A DNA stretch of 64,000 nt from Holophagaceae bacterium. GTDB lineage: Bacteria > Acidobacteriota > Holophagae > Holophagales > Holophagaceae. The notes under the pieces were generated by a model, which ran no database searches, had not been told where the DNA came from, and saw only the letters and a list, made by a program, of their open reading frames with translations. The position numbers and the translations under genes were made by a program. Below, piece after piece: positions 27,032 to 36,251 of this stretch (positions within the stretch are counted from its first letter, which is position 1; the number at the start of each line of letters is the position of its first letter). Location of the stretch: assembly GCA_025361125.1 (NCBI GenBank), contig JANYBM010000064.1, positions 1 through 64,000 of the forward strand, written 5' to 3'.

Positions 27032-28014
27032 GGCGAGCTTGGGCTCCCTCTTGGCTCCTGGCGCTGATGACGCTGGTGCTGGTGCTGTCGTTCATGGGGT
27101 CCTTGGCCCTCGGCGAAGTTCGTGTGCCACCCTCTGAAGTCCTGGCTGTTTTGATGGGGCGTGGTGAAGGCTTGGCCCGCACGGTGGTGCTGGATTTCCG
27201 CCTGCCTCGGGCCCTGGTGGGTATGGCGGTGGGTGCGGGGCTGGCGGCTTCAGGTGTCTTGATGCAATCTTTTTTCCGCAATCCACTGGCCAGTCCCGGG
27301 TTGCTGGGCGTGAGTACGGGCGGAGCCCTGGGCGCTGTGACAGCGCTCGCCTTGGGTTGGGCTTCCAACTCAGTTTTCGCCCTTCCTGCCGCCTCTATTG
27401 CTGGCGCCTTTCTGGCAACTTTCGCCGTCATGGCGCTCGCCAAACGGGAAGCCAGCGCCGAACATTTACTGCTCGCGGGCGTGGCGCTCAATGCGCTCTT
27501 TGGCGCGGCCACGAGCTTCATCTTGAATCTCACCGCAGGCCAATTCGAGGTCACCGGCCAGATTGTCTTCTGGATGCTGGGCGGGCTGGAAAACCGAACC
27601 TGGGCTCACGTCTGGATGGTCCTGCCCGGCACAATCGTGGGGTGCCTGATGCTGCTGCCCTATGGCCGCGCGCTGAATCTGCTCTCGCTCGGCGAGCAGG
27701 GCGCCCAGAGCCTGGGTGTGAATGTGCGGCGGCTGCAATGGGAGATCATCGCGCTTTCGACGATCCTCACGGCTCTGGCCACAGCGGTGGGCGGCGTCAT
27801 CGGCTTCGTCGGCCTAGTGGTGCCCCACATCCTTCGCCTGGGGTTCGGGCCCGATCACCGCCGCCTGTTGCCGCTCTCCATGCTCGGCGGTGCGGCCTTC
27901 ATACTGGCCTGCGATCTCATCACGCGCTTCCTGCCGGGGGAACTGCGCCTGGGCGTAGTCACGGCGCTGCTCGGCGGCCCCTTTTTCCTGTGGATGTTGC
28001 GGAGGCCCTCATGA
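27028..28014 (+). CDS. btuC: Cobalamin ABC transporter permease (FecCD family)
   Basis: 328 residues with about ten membrane helices. Family motifs: RLPRALVGMAVGAGLAASGVLMQ, NPLASPGLLGVSTGG, and GFVGLVVPHILRLGFGPDHR, which contacts the ATPase. It overlaps both neighbours by ATGA. Works as a dimer with BtuD. Confidence 0.9.
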   Translation: MRRAWAPSWLLALMTLVLVLSFMGSLALGEVRVPPSEVLAVLMGRGEGLARTVVLDFRLPRALVGMAVGAGLAASGVLMQSFFRNPLASPGLLGVSTGGALGAVTALALGWASNSVFALPAASIAGAFLATFAVMALAKREASAEHLLLAGVALNALFGAATSFILNLTAGQFEVTGQIVFWMLGGLENRTWAHVWMVLPGTIVGCLMLLPYGRALNLLSLGEQGAQSLGVNVRRLQWEIIALSTILTALATAVGGVIGFVGLVVPHILRLGFGPDHRRLLPLSMLGGAAFILACDLITRFLPGELRLGVVTALLGGPFFLWMLRRPS

Positions 28015-28718
28015 TCCGCGCGGAAAACATCACGCTGGGTACGCGGCTGCTTGACGTGTCATTGCATCTGCCCAAAGGCAGCCTCACCGCGGTGGTGGGT
28101 CCCAATGGCGCGGGCAAATCCACGCTGCTGCTGGTGCTCGCGGGCCTACTCAAAGCCCAAGGCTCCATCGCCTGGATGGGCGAAGATTTGAATCACATCA
28201 CCTTTCCAGAACGGGGAAGAAGGCTGGCCTGGGTGGGTCAGGATTTAAGCGCGGAGTTCGCGTTCCCGGTGCGGGAGGTGGTGGCCCAAGGGCGCCATGC
28301 CTTCGGGGATGATGGGGCATTTGTGGCTGGCGCGATGCAAGCCATGGATATTGCCCATCTCGCTGATCGAGCTGTGACGCGGCTTTCCGGGGGAGAGCGT
28401 CGGCGAACTTTTCTGGCACGGGCTCTGGCAACGGATGCGAAGATTCAGCTCTGGGATGAGCCCACTGCCAACCTGGATGTTCGTCATGGCTTGGATGTTC
28501 TTCAGCTCGCAGCGAAGCTACGGGATGAGGGCCGCGCGGTGCTCATCTCTCTGCACGACCTCCGCGCCGCATTGTGCTTCGATCAGGTGCTGGTGCTGGA
28601 CCGCGGTCGCCTGGCCGCCAGCGGCAAACCCGACGCAGTGCTGAATGCAGATCTTATCCAACGTGTATTTGGCGTTAAGGCTCACATGGGTCAGGAGATG
28701 ATCCTGGAATTGCCGTGA
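28011..28718 (+). CDS. btuD: Cobalamin ABC transporter ATP-binding protein
   Basis: 235 residues. Walker A GPNGAGKST, Q loop WVGQDL, signature LSGGERRR, Walker B IQLWDEP and H loop SLHD are intact. The ATG at 28011 overlaps the permease stop (ATGA); the ORF track entry from 27357 is only a frame extension through btuC. Last gene of the riboswitch operon. Confidence 0.92.
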   Translation: MIRAENITLGTRLLDVSLHLPKGSLTAVVGPNGAGKSTLLLVLAGLLKAQGSIAWMGEDLNHITFPERGRRLAWVGQDLSAEFAFPVREVVAQGRHAFGDDGAFVAGAMQAMDIAHLADRAVTRLSGGERRRTFLARALATDAKIQLWDEPTANLDVRHGLDVLQLAAKLRDEGRAVLISLHDLRAALCFDQVLVLDRGRLAASGKPDAVLNADLIQRVFGVKAHMGQEMILELP

Positions 28719-28868
28719 TTGGAACCACCGAGGTCCGAAGGAAGCATAAATAACGAATAAAATAAAAAGCAAAATTTTGGGACTTCGCCTGCGCCTAGGA
28801 TCCGAGCCAAGGGGATTTGAACAACCCTGATTTTCAATGGAAGAACCTTGTTGGTGCAGAGATCGGCC

Positions 28869-29525
28869 TTAAGACCGGCTTCGCTGCCGCCAATGGCTGA
28901 TAAGGAACCAGACCACGCCCGCGAGCAGCGCGCTTCCGATGACCAGATCAAAGCGATGGAAATAGGCGCCGAGGGTCGTCCAATGCTCGCCCAACTTGTA
29001 GCCCAGTATCGCAAGTCCCAGGCACCAGGGCAGTGACCCGGCAAATGTGTAGATGTGGAATTTCCGGCGGTCCATTTCAGCGATGCCGGCGGGCAGCGCG
29101 ATGAAGGTCCGCACCATCGGCAACAATCGGCCGATGAAGACCGCCGCGCCGCCGTGCCGCTCAAAAAAACGATGCGCCATGTCAAGGTGGCCCTGGTTCA
29201 GGAAAATGTACTTCCCGTAGCGCGCCACCGCCACGTGACCGCCCCTGGCCCCGATTTCAAATGGGGGAATTGAACCCAGGTTGCAACCCAGTGCGCCAAA
29301 CACCGCCGCGATGGCTATTTGTGTGACAGGGCTGCCCGCGCCGAAGCCGAATAGGGTCAGTTTGTCCTGATAAGCGAGATAGCCCGCAAAGGGCATGATC
29401 ACTTCAGAAGGAATGGGAATGCAGGCGCTTTCAATGGCCATAAGCAGCATCACGCCGAAAGGCCCCATGGCCCCCATGACAGAAGTCATCCAGGCGACGA
29501 TGGGAGCGAGAATTTTTGACAGCAT
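28869..29525 (-). CDS. DedA family membrane protein
   Basis: 218 residues, about five hydrophobic segments. Signatures: ESACIPIPSEVIMPFAGYLA near the N-terminus and FIGRLLPMVRTFIALPAGIAEM with the conserved Arg later on. Members are undecaprenyl-phosphate or phospholipid flippases and influence proton-motive force and drug tolerance. The ATG at 29525 (MLSKILAP) with AGGAA upstream is preferred. Isolated between the btu operon and the RNase D-like gene; the 150-nt gap to btuD holds nothing I recognise. Confidence 0.88.
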   Translation of the reverse strand: MLSKILAPIVAWMTSVMGAMGPFGVMLLMAIESACIPIPSEVIMPFAGYLAYQDKLTLFGFGAGSPVTQIAIAAVFGALGCNLGSIPPFEIGARGGHVAVARYGKYIFLNQGHLDMAHRFFERHGGAAVFIGRLLPMVRTFIALPAGIAEMDRRKFHIYTFAGSLPWCLGLAILGYKLGEHWTTLGAYFHRFDLVIGSALLAGVVWFLISHWRQRSRS

Positions 29526-29719
29526 TTTTAATTTCCTGTTTCCGTTTTGCAGTGGGGACAAAAATAATTCAACTGGCGTTTTTCGATGTGCGATTGAAGC
29601 AGGCGAACCAACAATGATGACGGACTCCAGACTCTCGATTTTAAATTCTCGACCCTTGACCCTGCCCCCAGAACTCTCCAGGCTACAAGCTCACAGGCTG
29701 ATTGCGTCACAATGGAAGC

Positions 29720-30631
29720 ATGACCGCCGATGCACTTGATCTTCCCTTCACCTATGTAGACACCCCCGAGCTATTGGCGGAAGCTCTGCCGGTCTGGTTC
29801 GCTGCTGGAATACTGGGTGTGGACATCGAGTGCAGCTTGACAGGCAACCATCATTGCGTGTTGGCCCTGCTTCAGATCGCCACCCACGATCAGGTTTGGC
29901 TGGTGGACCCACTGCCTTTGTCAGACCTCATGAAGCCTACCCTTGAAGCATTGAAAGAAATCCCCTGGATCGTCCACGATTTCAGTGGCGATGGCATCGT
30001 CTTCAAACGCATCTACGACGTGGTGCCAGATTCGGTATTGGACACCATGCTGCTCTCAAAAGCCCTGGGCTACCCGCTTCCGGGCCTCAAGACCATGGCC
30101 AAACTGAAACTCGGATTGAGCATCCCCAAAGAGGAACAAGATTCCAATTGGATGCTGCGGCCCTTGCGCGAAACCCAACTGCTTTACGGGGCCCGGGACG
30201 CCGCGCTGATGCTGCCATTGCTGCGCACCTTGGCGCTGGAAGTGGAAGCGCGGCGCGACGAACCCGCCGTGGCCCAAAGGCTCGCCCATCTGCCCATTGA
30301 GATGCGTGGGATTTTTCAACGTATCCATGCCTACAAGCCGCCGCGCATAGACAACCTGGTTGAAAAAATCCAGGGGATGGGCCTGGGTCAGCGTGCGGAA
30401 GACAAGGCCAAGAAGCTGTTGGACCTTCGCCACAAATGGGGCAATGAAGGTGATGTGGCTGCGGTGATGGAAATGGGCATGCGCTGGATCCTGGCGCGCA
30501 TCCAACATCCACCCACAACCCGGGAGGCCCTGGAACGAGCCATCCCCAATCCGCGCTTCCGTCGTAAGCGCTTGGAAGCCCTTTGGGAAATTCTGGCTGA
30601 AGAGCAGATCACCGTGCATAACGAGGAATGA
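29720..30631 (+). CDS. Ribonuclease D-like 3'-5' exonuclease
   Basis: 303 residues. The DEDD exonuclease domain (about 5-190) shows VDIECS (first Asp/Glu pair), VHDFSGD (second Asp) and YGARDAAL (Tyr and final Asp, DEDDy type); DTMLLSKALGYPLPGLKTMAK is typical of RNase D. The C-terminal ~100 residues occupy the HRDC position but are weakly similar. The start follows GGAAGC. Role: tRNA or structured-RNA 3' trimming. Confidence 0.82.
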   Translation: MTADALDLPFTYVDTPELLAEALPVWFAAGILGVDIECSLTGNHHCVLALLQIATHDQVWLVDPLPLSDLMKPTLEALKEIPWIVHDFSGDGIVFKRIYDVVPDSVLDTMLLSKALGYPLPGLKTMAKLKLGLSIPKEEQDSNWMLRPLRETQLLYGARDAALMLPLLRTLALEVEARRDEPAVAQRLAHLPIEMRGIFQRIHAYKPPRIDNLVEKIQGMGLGQRAEDKAKKLLDLRHKWGNEGDVAAVMEMGMRWILARIQHPPTTREALERAIPNPRFRRKRLEALWEILAEEQITVHNEE

Positions 30632-30689
30632 GTTTTGGCTGGTATGGGGGGTCGCCTTGGGACCCTTTCGGTCACAGCAACTGACCCTG

Positions 30690-31760
30690 CTATTCCATGA
30701 GTGCTACGGATTTGACCTGCACCCATACGGCCTGACCGGGAACCACCTGAAGCGATGCCGCAGCTCGCTTGGTCAGGCGGGACAAGAACATGACATCGCC
30801 AACCTGCACGCGCACCAAGGCCAGGCCTGGGTGATCGTCATCGGCCATGGCATCCACACGCCCTCGCAATGCATTTTGGATGCTGCTATTCCCCGGTGGC
30901 TCAACAGCCAGACTCACATCCCTGGCCAGCACCCGCACTCTCACCCGGCGACCCACAGAAAGTCCCTGATCCCTGGCCCAGAGACTACCCCCCGCAAACT
31001 CCATCCGGGCCAAATGCCACGTGTTATCCACCTCGGCAACGGTGGTATCGAGGATCGCCCCGATGTCCTCTCCCAAGCAGATGGGCAGGTCGAGGCGGGC
31101 CAGGATTTCAGCCAAGGGGCCGCTGGCCAGCACACGCCCGTCCTCCATCGCCACCAGATGGTCCGCCAGCCGGGCCACCTCGTCGGATGAGTGGCTGACA
31201 TAGAGCACCGGGATGTCCAATTCGTCATGCAAGCGTTCAAGGTAGGGAAGAATTTCTTGTTTGCGCTTCACATCCAATGAAGCCAAAGGCTCATCCATCA
31301 ACAGGAGCCGGGGGCTGACCGCCAGGGCACGAGCAATGCCGACGCGGCTGCGCTCGCCACCGGATAGGCGTTCAGGTTTGCGGTCAAGCAGGTGGGCGAT
31401 GCCCAATAGCTCAATCGCCTGTTCCAAGCTCACCTTGTGCCCGTTCGATAGGCGGCTCCGGCCATAGCGCAAATTGCCCATCACCGTGAGGTGTGTGAAC
31501 AAACTCGCTTCCTGAAATACATAGCCGAGCGGCCGCTTGTGGGTGGGCAACCAGTGGCGCTCATCCTGCCAGACTTCGCCATTCACGATGAGTCGCCCTG
31601 TGGGCGTTCGCTCCAACCCAGCCATGCAGCGCAGCAGGGTGGTCTTGCCGGAACCCGAATGACCGAACACCGCGGTAACGCCACGGCCTGGCAGCTCCAG
31701 ATCCACATCGAGGTTGAAGCCGGGCCAGTTGAGCTGGAAGCGCGCTTGAATTCCCGTCAT
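30690..31760 (-). CDS. modC: Molybdate ABC transporter ATP-binding protein
   Basis: 356 residues. Walker A GHSGSGKTT, signature LSGGERSRV, Walker B LLLMDEP and H loop YVSHS are intact; LGYVFQEASLFTHLTVMGNLRYG is typical of ModC. The C-terminal ~70 residues form a Mop/TOBE domain (about 290-356), the molybdate-binding regulatory part. Last gene of modE-porin-modA-modB-modC; starts 1 nt after the modB stop. Confidence 0.93.
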   Translation of the reverse strand: MTGIQARFQLNWPGFNLDVDLELPGRGVTAVFGHSGSGKTTLLRCMAGLERTPTGRLIVNGEVWQDERHWLPTHKRPLGYVFQEASLFTHLTVMGNLRYGRSRLSNGHKVSLEQAIELLGIAHLLDRKPERLSGGERSRVGIARALAVSPRLLLMDEPLASLDVKRKQEILPYLERLHDELDIPVLYVSHSSDEVARLADHLVAMEDGRVLASGPLAEILARLDLPICLGEDIGAILDTTVAEVDNTWHLARMEFAGGSLWARDQGLSVGRRVRVRVLARDVSLAVEPPGNSSIQNALRGRVDAMADDDHPGLALVRVQVGDVMFLSRLTKRAAASLQVVPGQAVWVQVKSVALME

Positions 31761-31761
31761 G

Positions 31762-32442
31762 TCAGACCCCTTTCTTCGTGCCGGGTCGCCAGGTGTAGAG
31801 GACCAAAAGCACGAGGAAGGAGAAGATCAGCATCACGGCAGCGAGGCGATGCGCCTGCAGGTATTCCATGGCTTCCACATGGTCGTAAATCTGTACCGAG
31901 GCCACGCGGGTCACGCCAGGCAGATTGCCACCGATCATCAGCACTACGCCGAACTCGCCCACGGTGTGGGTGAAGGTCAGGATCGAGGCGGTCAGAAAGC
32001 CCGGCAACGCCAACGGCACCGCCACTGTGAAGAAGGCGTCCAGCGGTGACGCCCGCAAGGTGGCGGCAACCTCCAGCGGTCGCTCGCCCACGGCCTCAAA
32101 CGCTGTTTGCAGCGGCTGCACCATGAAGGGCAGCGAGTAGAACACCGAGGCGATGACCAGGCCCCAAAAGGTGAACGGCAACGGCCCGATGCCGAGCGCC
32201 TGGGTGAGTCGTCCCACGGGGCCCTTCGGCCCCATCGCCAAGAGCAGGTAAAACCCCAATACTGATGGCGGCAAAACCAGCGGCAGACCCACCACCGCAC
32301 CAATCGGCCCTTTCCACCACGCTCTGGTGCGAGCCAGCCACCATGCGATGGGCGTACCCACCAATAGCAGGATCAGCGTCACAATGCCCGCAAGCCGCAC
32401 CGTCAGCCAAATGGCCTTGAGATCACTATCTGTCAGGTACAT
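31762..32442 (-). CDS. modB: Molybdate ABC transporter permease
   Basis: 226 residues with five to six membrane helices. The EAA-like coupling loop is [26 protein letters not shown], and [24 protein letters not shown] is a strong ModB signature. Preceded by modA (14-nt gap). Confidence 0.93.
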   Translation of the reverse strand: MYLTDSDLKAIWLTVRLAGIVTLILLLVGTPIAWWLARTRAWWKGPIGAVVGLPLVLPPSVLGFYLLLAMGPKGPVGRLTQALGIGPLPFTFWGLVIASVFYSLPFMVQPLQTAFEAVGERPLEVAATLRASPLDAFFTVAVPLALPGFLTASILTFTHTVGEFGVVLMIGGNLPGVTRVASVQIYDHVEAMEYLQAHRLAAVMLIFSFLVLLVLYTWRPGTKKGV

Positions 32443-32456
32443 CCGCGTCCCTTCCC

Positions 32457-33251
32457 TTACCTGCTGGCCACTTCGCCAGGCAGCACGAAACCATATTTCA
32501 TCATCACGGCGCGCGCGGTCTTGCTGCCCATGAAGTCGGCAAACTGCTTGGCAAGCGCATTGCCCGCCGCATGTTTGGTGATGATGAAACCCTGCTCCAG
32601 CGGCGAATGAAGCTGGTCCGGGATCAACCCATAGCCACCCTTGCTCGCCAATTCAGAATTGATTGCCAACGACAGGGCAATAATGCCTATTTGGGCATTC
32701 CCGGTCTGCACGAACTGCGCGGTGTGGGCGATGTTTTCACCATAGACCAGCTTCGGTTCGAGCTGTTCCCACAGGCCCGATGCCCGCAGTGCTTCTTCAG
32801 CGCGTTTGCCGTAGGGCGCGTGCTTCGGATTGGCGATGGCGATGCGGATGATCTTGGGGTCGGTCAGGCTGGTCAAGGTCATTTTGCTGGCATCCAGGCT
32901 TGCGCTCCACAGCACGATGCGGCCCAAGGCATAGGGCTTCACTTCAGAGGCGGCAAACCCGGATTTGGCCAACTCACGCGGGAAGCCAATATCGGCAGAA
33001 AAGTACAGGTCAAAGGGCGCACCCTGCTGAATCTGGGTCTGAAACTTGCCCGAGGAGCCATAGACCACGTCCACAGCATTGCCGGGATTGGCTTTTTTGA
33101 ACCTGGTGACGATCTCGTCCATGGCAAATTTCAGATCGGCCGCGGCCGCGATGGTGATTTTGAGGGCATGGGCGTTTGCTGTGCTCTCCTGGGCGGGGAG
33201 TAAAACGAAAAAACCGAGAGCCAGGAAAAGGGTCCGAAACAGATGGTGCAT
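32457..33251 (-). CDS. modA: Periplasmic molybdate-binding protein
   Basis: 264 residues. Signal peptide (about 1-26); the mature protein starts [16 protein letters not shown], and [24 protein letters not shown] is the oxyanion-binding signature. The ATG at 33251 has GGAGA upstream and follows a ModE-like operator by 17 nt. The ORF extension to 33305 would run through that operator and is rejected. Confidence 0.94.
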   Translation of the reverse strand: MHHLFRTLFLALGFFVLLPAQESTANAHALKITIAAAADLKFAMDEIVTRFKKANPGNAVDVVYGSSGKFQTQIQQGAPFDLYFSADIGFPRELAKSGFAASEVKPYALGRIVLWSASLDASKMTLTSLTDPKIIRIAIANPKHAPYGKRAEEALRASGLWEQLEPKLVYGENIAHTAQFVQTGNAQIGIIALSLAINSELASKGGYGLIPDQLHSPLEQGFIITKHAAGNALAKQFADFMGSKTARAVMMKYGFVLPGEVASR

Positions 33252-33268
33252 GAAATTCTCCGTGCTTT

Positions 33269-33293
33269 GGAAATATACACTGGGATATATCGG
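33269..33293 (-). promoter_or_regulatory. ModE-like operator in front of modA
   Basis: On the minus strand CCGATATATCCCAGTGTATATTTCC: two TATAT-containing half-sites, like the CGNTATATA-type ModE palindrome. It matches the second site at 34497-34524. It lies between the porin stop and the modA start, so it may give modABC its own molybdate-responsive promoter. Confidence 0.65.
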
Positions 33294-33307
33294 AAGGTAC
33301 GGCATGA

Positions 33308-34477
33308 TCAGAATTTCAAAGTGGTCATCACCCAGAATTTTTTCAGATCCTTATTCAAGCTGTTGGTGGAGGGAGCGGTCGAATCCGCTTGATAGCTGGC
33401 CCATTTCAGGGTGAGGGTCAGATTCTTCTTGAAGGACCGGTAGACCTGGAGATCCCACTCCTTCCCATAGTCCTGGCCATCCTGCTGGGTGGTGAAGCGG
33501 TGGATCTGCCCTTCGAAAGTGATTTCCCACTGCTTCGTTTCCGCCAGCAGGTAGCGGTCCACGAGCCCCTTGGCGGGGGTCCTGCCGATGCGGTCGGACC
33601 ATCCGTAGAAACCGTGCAGCGAGGAAAGCGGTGTATCGAAGCCCCCTTCCAGCTCCTCGTCCACTGCTTTGAACGTCACGCCCCAGTGGCTGAAGCCCAC
33701 CATGCCCATGCGGTATTGGCGAGCGGGCGTGGTAGTGGAGGCCTTGTAACCTCGCTGCTGGGCGTAGCTCGCCTCATACAGGAAACTGCCGTCCTTCCCG
33801 TCAATGCGCAGGCCATCGTGTTGGTAGGAGGTCTTCGGGGCGGTCGTTTCTTCCACTCCGAACCAGAAGTGGGTTACGTTGAGCATCTTCCAGGGTGTGT
33901 AACGGAACCGGGCGAAGTCCGCCTTGAGATCCCGGTTGATCCCCAGGCTCGTGTGGATGCGGATGAGGTGGCCCACCATGAGGTCAGTGGCGGGAACCCA
34001 AGTGCTGTTCTGGAACACGGCCCCGGTGAATCCCTTTGGGGTTTGGTTCCAGGCTCCGGGGCCGATGAAGCGCTGGTTGTCCACAGAGAGCGCTTGGCGG
34101 CCCACTTTGAGCCCTTTGAACTCCAGGTAGGCCTGGTTCACCTGGGTGAGCCCTGGATTCTGCACCACCGCGAATTGAGCGCGGCCATCCAAAGTGCTGT
34201 TGAAACGCTCCTCCCCCAGGGCGGAGACATTCAGGAACTCCAGTTTGGCCTTGATGCCGTGGAAGGGCCCGGTGGTGTACCCGAGTCGAGTCTGGTTCGT
34301 GAGGGCATTGGCGGTCTTGTGGTCTGCGGGAGCCGTGAAGGCGGCATCGTCATCATTCTCATATCGGGTCCGGGTATCGAGCGAGGTTTTCCCGTTCTGG
34401 AGCGTCTCCGACACAGTGGCTTGAGCCACAAGCATGGATGACATGGCGGCAAAGGAAAGCAGAGCAAGACGGTGCAT
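33308..34477 (-). CDS. Outer-membrane porin (alginate-export-like), candidate molybdate/oxyanion porin
   Basis: 389 residues with signal peptide (about 1-19). The mature protein is a series of short amphipathic strands: FLNVSALGEERFNSTLDGRA, YLEFKGLKVGRQAL and RFIGPGAWNQTPKGF are typical of alginate-export-family porins; it ends with Phe (MTTLKF) as outer-membrane barrels do. It lies between modE and modA on the same strand, and both it and modA are preceded by the same palindrome. I infer that it lets molybdate or a related oxyanion through the outer membrane. Family call is good; substrate is inferred from context only. Confidence 0.75.
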   Translation of the reverse strand: MHRLALLSFAAMSSMLVAQATVSETLQNGKTSLDTRTRYENDDDAAFTAPADHKTANALTNQTRLGYTTGPFHGIKAKLEFLNVSALGEERFNSTLDGRAQFAVVQNPGLTQVNQAYLEFKGLKVGRQALSVDNQRFIGPGAWNQTPKGFTGAVFQNSTWVPATDLMVGHLIRIHTSLGINRDLKADFARFRYTPWKMLNVTHFWFGVEETTAPKTSYQHDGLRIDGKDGSFLYEASYAQQRGYKASTTTPARQYRMGMVGFSHWGVTFKAVDEELEGGFDTPLSSLHGFYGWSDRIGRTPAKGLVDRYLLAETKQWEITFEGQIHRFTTQQDGQDYGKEWDLQVYRSFKKNLTLTLKWASYQADSTAPSTNSLNKDLKKFWVMTTLKF

Positions 34478-34496
34478 GTGGCTCCTGTCTACGTGA

Positions 34497-34524
34497 ACCG
34501 ATATATTTGCATGGATACATCGGT
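34497..34524 (-). promoter_or_regulatory. ModE-like operator in front of the porin
   Basis: ACCGATATATTTGCATGGAT followed by ACATCGGT (plus strand) is a palindrome with perfect ACCGAT/ATCGGT outer arms and AT-rich inner parts. It is 20 nt upstream of the porin start. The half-site CCGATATAT is identical to that of the modA site. Confidence 0.7.
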
Positions 34525-34559
34525 GAACAGGAGCACAGTGTCGGATATTGTCCTGCGCG

Positions 34560-34931
34560 CTACTTTTTCGAGCCGATCCTGGCCAGCTTGGATTCGAGGA
34601 AAGCCAACTCTTTGCGCGCCGCCGTGGCCGCCTTCGCCTGGAGTTTTCGATAGGCCGCCAAGACTTGGGCTCCTAGTTCGGTGACCTTCGCGCCACCACC
34701 CTGAGCCCCGCCTTTCGCTGTGATGACCAGTGGCTTCCGGTAACAGCGGTTCATGGTGTCCACGAGCATCCACGTGCGCCGGTAACTCATGCCCAGAGCC
34801 TTCCCAGCGTTGGTGATGGACCCTGTTTCCTGGATCGCCTCCAGCAGGTCGGCTTTCCCAGGACCCATCGCGATTTCAGCGCCAGCATAGAGGCGGATTT
34901 TCAGCGTGCTGATGCGCTTGCTCGGTGTCAT
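34560..34931 (-). CDS. modE: ModE-type regulator without molybdate-binding domain
   Basis: 123 residues, equal to the N-terminal LysR-like winged-helix domain of ModE: KADLLEAIQETGSITNAGKALGMSYRRTWMLVDTMNRCY, then GGAQGGGAKVTELGAQVLAAYRKL. E. coli ModE has two C-terminal Mop domains that bind molybdate; these are missing here. The gene stands first in the mod cluster, 82 nt before the porin, with the operator in the gap. It probably controls the cluster, but how it senses molybdate is not evident. Confidence 0.85.
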   Translation of the reverse strand: MTPSKRISTLKIRLYAGAEIAMGPGKADLLEAIQETGSITNAGKALGMSYRRTWMLVDTMNRCYRKPLVITAKGGAQGGGAKVTELGAQVLAAYRKLQAKAATAARKELAFLESKLARIGSKK

Positions 34932-34988
34932 TCGACAGTCCTGAAGAGACCTCTAGGGTTTTTACGGGAAAAGCTGGTGCAACCGACA

Positions 34989-36251
34989 TCATCCCCTTTT
35001 CAACAACCCCACGCATTCCACATGATGGGTCAGCGGAAACAGATCCAGCACCACGAGTTCCATGAGTTTCCAGCAGGGGCTCATGCGCTGGATATCACGG
35101 CAGAAGGCGGCACCGTCGCAACCCACCAGAACCATAGTCTCCGCCTTGGCGGACAGCAACCTCGCAGCGACCTCCGGCTCCAAACCGGAGCGGGGTGGAT
35201 CCAACAGAATAAGGTCCTCTGGACCACCTAGATTTTCCGGCAACCATTTCCCTACGTCAGCTGCGATGCACTGCGAGGGCAGTTCCAACTGATCGAGATT
35301 CTTCTTCGCCCATTCCACCGCTGCAATGTCAAATTCCACCAACACGCGATGCTGAAAACGCTTGCCCAAAAGTGCCGAAAAAAGGCCCACGCCACCGTAG
35401 AGATCAAAGAGTGTTCCGCCCTTCAGATCCCAGTTTTCGAGCACTGAGCCAAAGGCCTTCACGGCCCAGGGTGGGCTCACCTGAAAGAAGCCCCCGGCAC
35501 GATGCCACAACGTGAAGTCATCAAAGGCCTCGCTCAGCTCAGAATCGTCGCGATGCCAGCCATCCGGTTCCAGGAGCCAGATGTGCCTCTTCTCGCCAAT
35601 CTCTGCGATGGCGACCACCCGGCCTTCGGGGGTGCCCGTGGCCAGTTCCCAGCGCTGGGGACGCTGAGGCAGCAGCTTTGCCTGGATCGCTTCCAACAGG
35701 CGGGGTATCGCTTTGGAAAGGGAATCGGCGGCGGCGGGGCAGCCATTGACGGGAACGATTTGATGACTGCTTCGGCGATGGTAGCCCAGAGACGTGCCAT
35801 CCCAATGGAGTTGGATGCGGTGGCGACGGGCGTCCGCAGGGGCTGGTAAATAACTCCAGTTGGTGCCTTCCGGCAACTGCCGATGCAGCAGGTCCGCCGT
35901 CATGGATTGTTTTAATTCCGCGACCGCTGCTCCAGCTTCCCAGAGGTCACACCCTCCACACGTGGCCGCCAGGGGACATCCGGCGGGCACTCTCCGGGGA
36001 TCCTTCTTGCTCCAGCGGAGGACATTCCCTTCGCCATGACGGGCTTTCCAGTGGACTTCGGCTTCGACCTCTTCACCAGGGAACAGAGCCATGGGCGCGC
36101 TCAAAAGCAGCAGGCGGCCATCCTCGGAACGGGCCAAGCCCTTGCCGCCCCAGGCCAATCTTTCAATCGTCCCGCGCCAAATTTCGCCAGGGTTCCTGGG
36201 CTTCCGGTATTCTGGGAGTCCTTTACCGGACCCGTGCCTCGTGCGTTTCAC
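34989..36251 (-). CDS. TrmA/RlmD-family RNA (uracil-5-)-methyltransferase
   Basis: About 420 residues from GTG 36251. N-terminal TRAM domain (about 20-75, IERLAWGGKGLARSEDGR), iron-sulfur cysteines CPLAATCGGCDLW, and a Rossmann methyltransferase domain with SAM loop DLYGGVGLFS. The catalytic-loop region reads VGCDGAAFCRDI and the C-terminus LTHHVECVGLL, both recognisably the RlmD/TrmA motifs (usually SCNPATLARD and TAHVETV) but divergent. Substrate could be 23S rRNA or tRNA. The 5' end is face to face with, and may overlap, the HD-GYP gene. Confidence 0.82.
   Translation of the reverse strand: MKRTRHGSGKGLPEYRKPRNPGEIWRGTIERLAWGGKGLARSEDGRLLLLSAPMALFPGEEVEAEVHWKARHGEGNVLRWSKKDPRRVPAGCPLAATCGGCDLWEAGAAVAELKQSMTADLLHRQLPEGTNWSYLPAPADARRHRIQLHWDGTSLGYHRRSSHQIVPVNGCPAAADSLSKAIPRLLEAIQAKLLPQRPQRWELATGTPEGRVVAIAEIGEKRHIWLLEPDGWHRDDSELSEAFDDFTLWHRAGGFFQVSPPWAVKAFGSVLENWDLKGGTLFDLYGGVGLFSALLGKRFQHRVLVEFDIAAVEWAKKNLDQLELPSQCIAADVGKWLPENLGGPEDLILLDPPRSGLEPEVAARLLSAKAETMVLVGCDGAAFCRDIQRMSPCWKLMELVVLDLFPLTHHVECVGLLKRG

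Noticed and set aside
27092-27286. Short minus-strand ORFs inside btuC and other genes
   Set aside because: They are shadows without start signals or recognisable products.
27357-28010. N-terminal extension of the BtuD ORF through btuC
   Set aside because: The ATP-binding protein starts naturally at ATG 28011 with an ATGA overlap; the extension is an Arg/Ala/Gly-rich frame shadow.
33389-34441. 350-residue plus-strand ORF antisense to the porin
   Set aside because: Its composition is that of a reverse-strand shadow; the porin has signal peptide, barrel pattern, terminal Phe and operon context.
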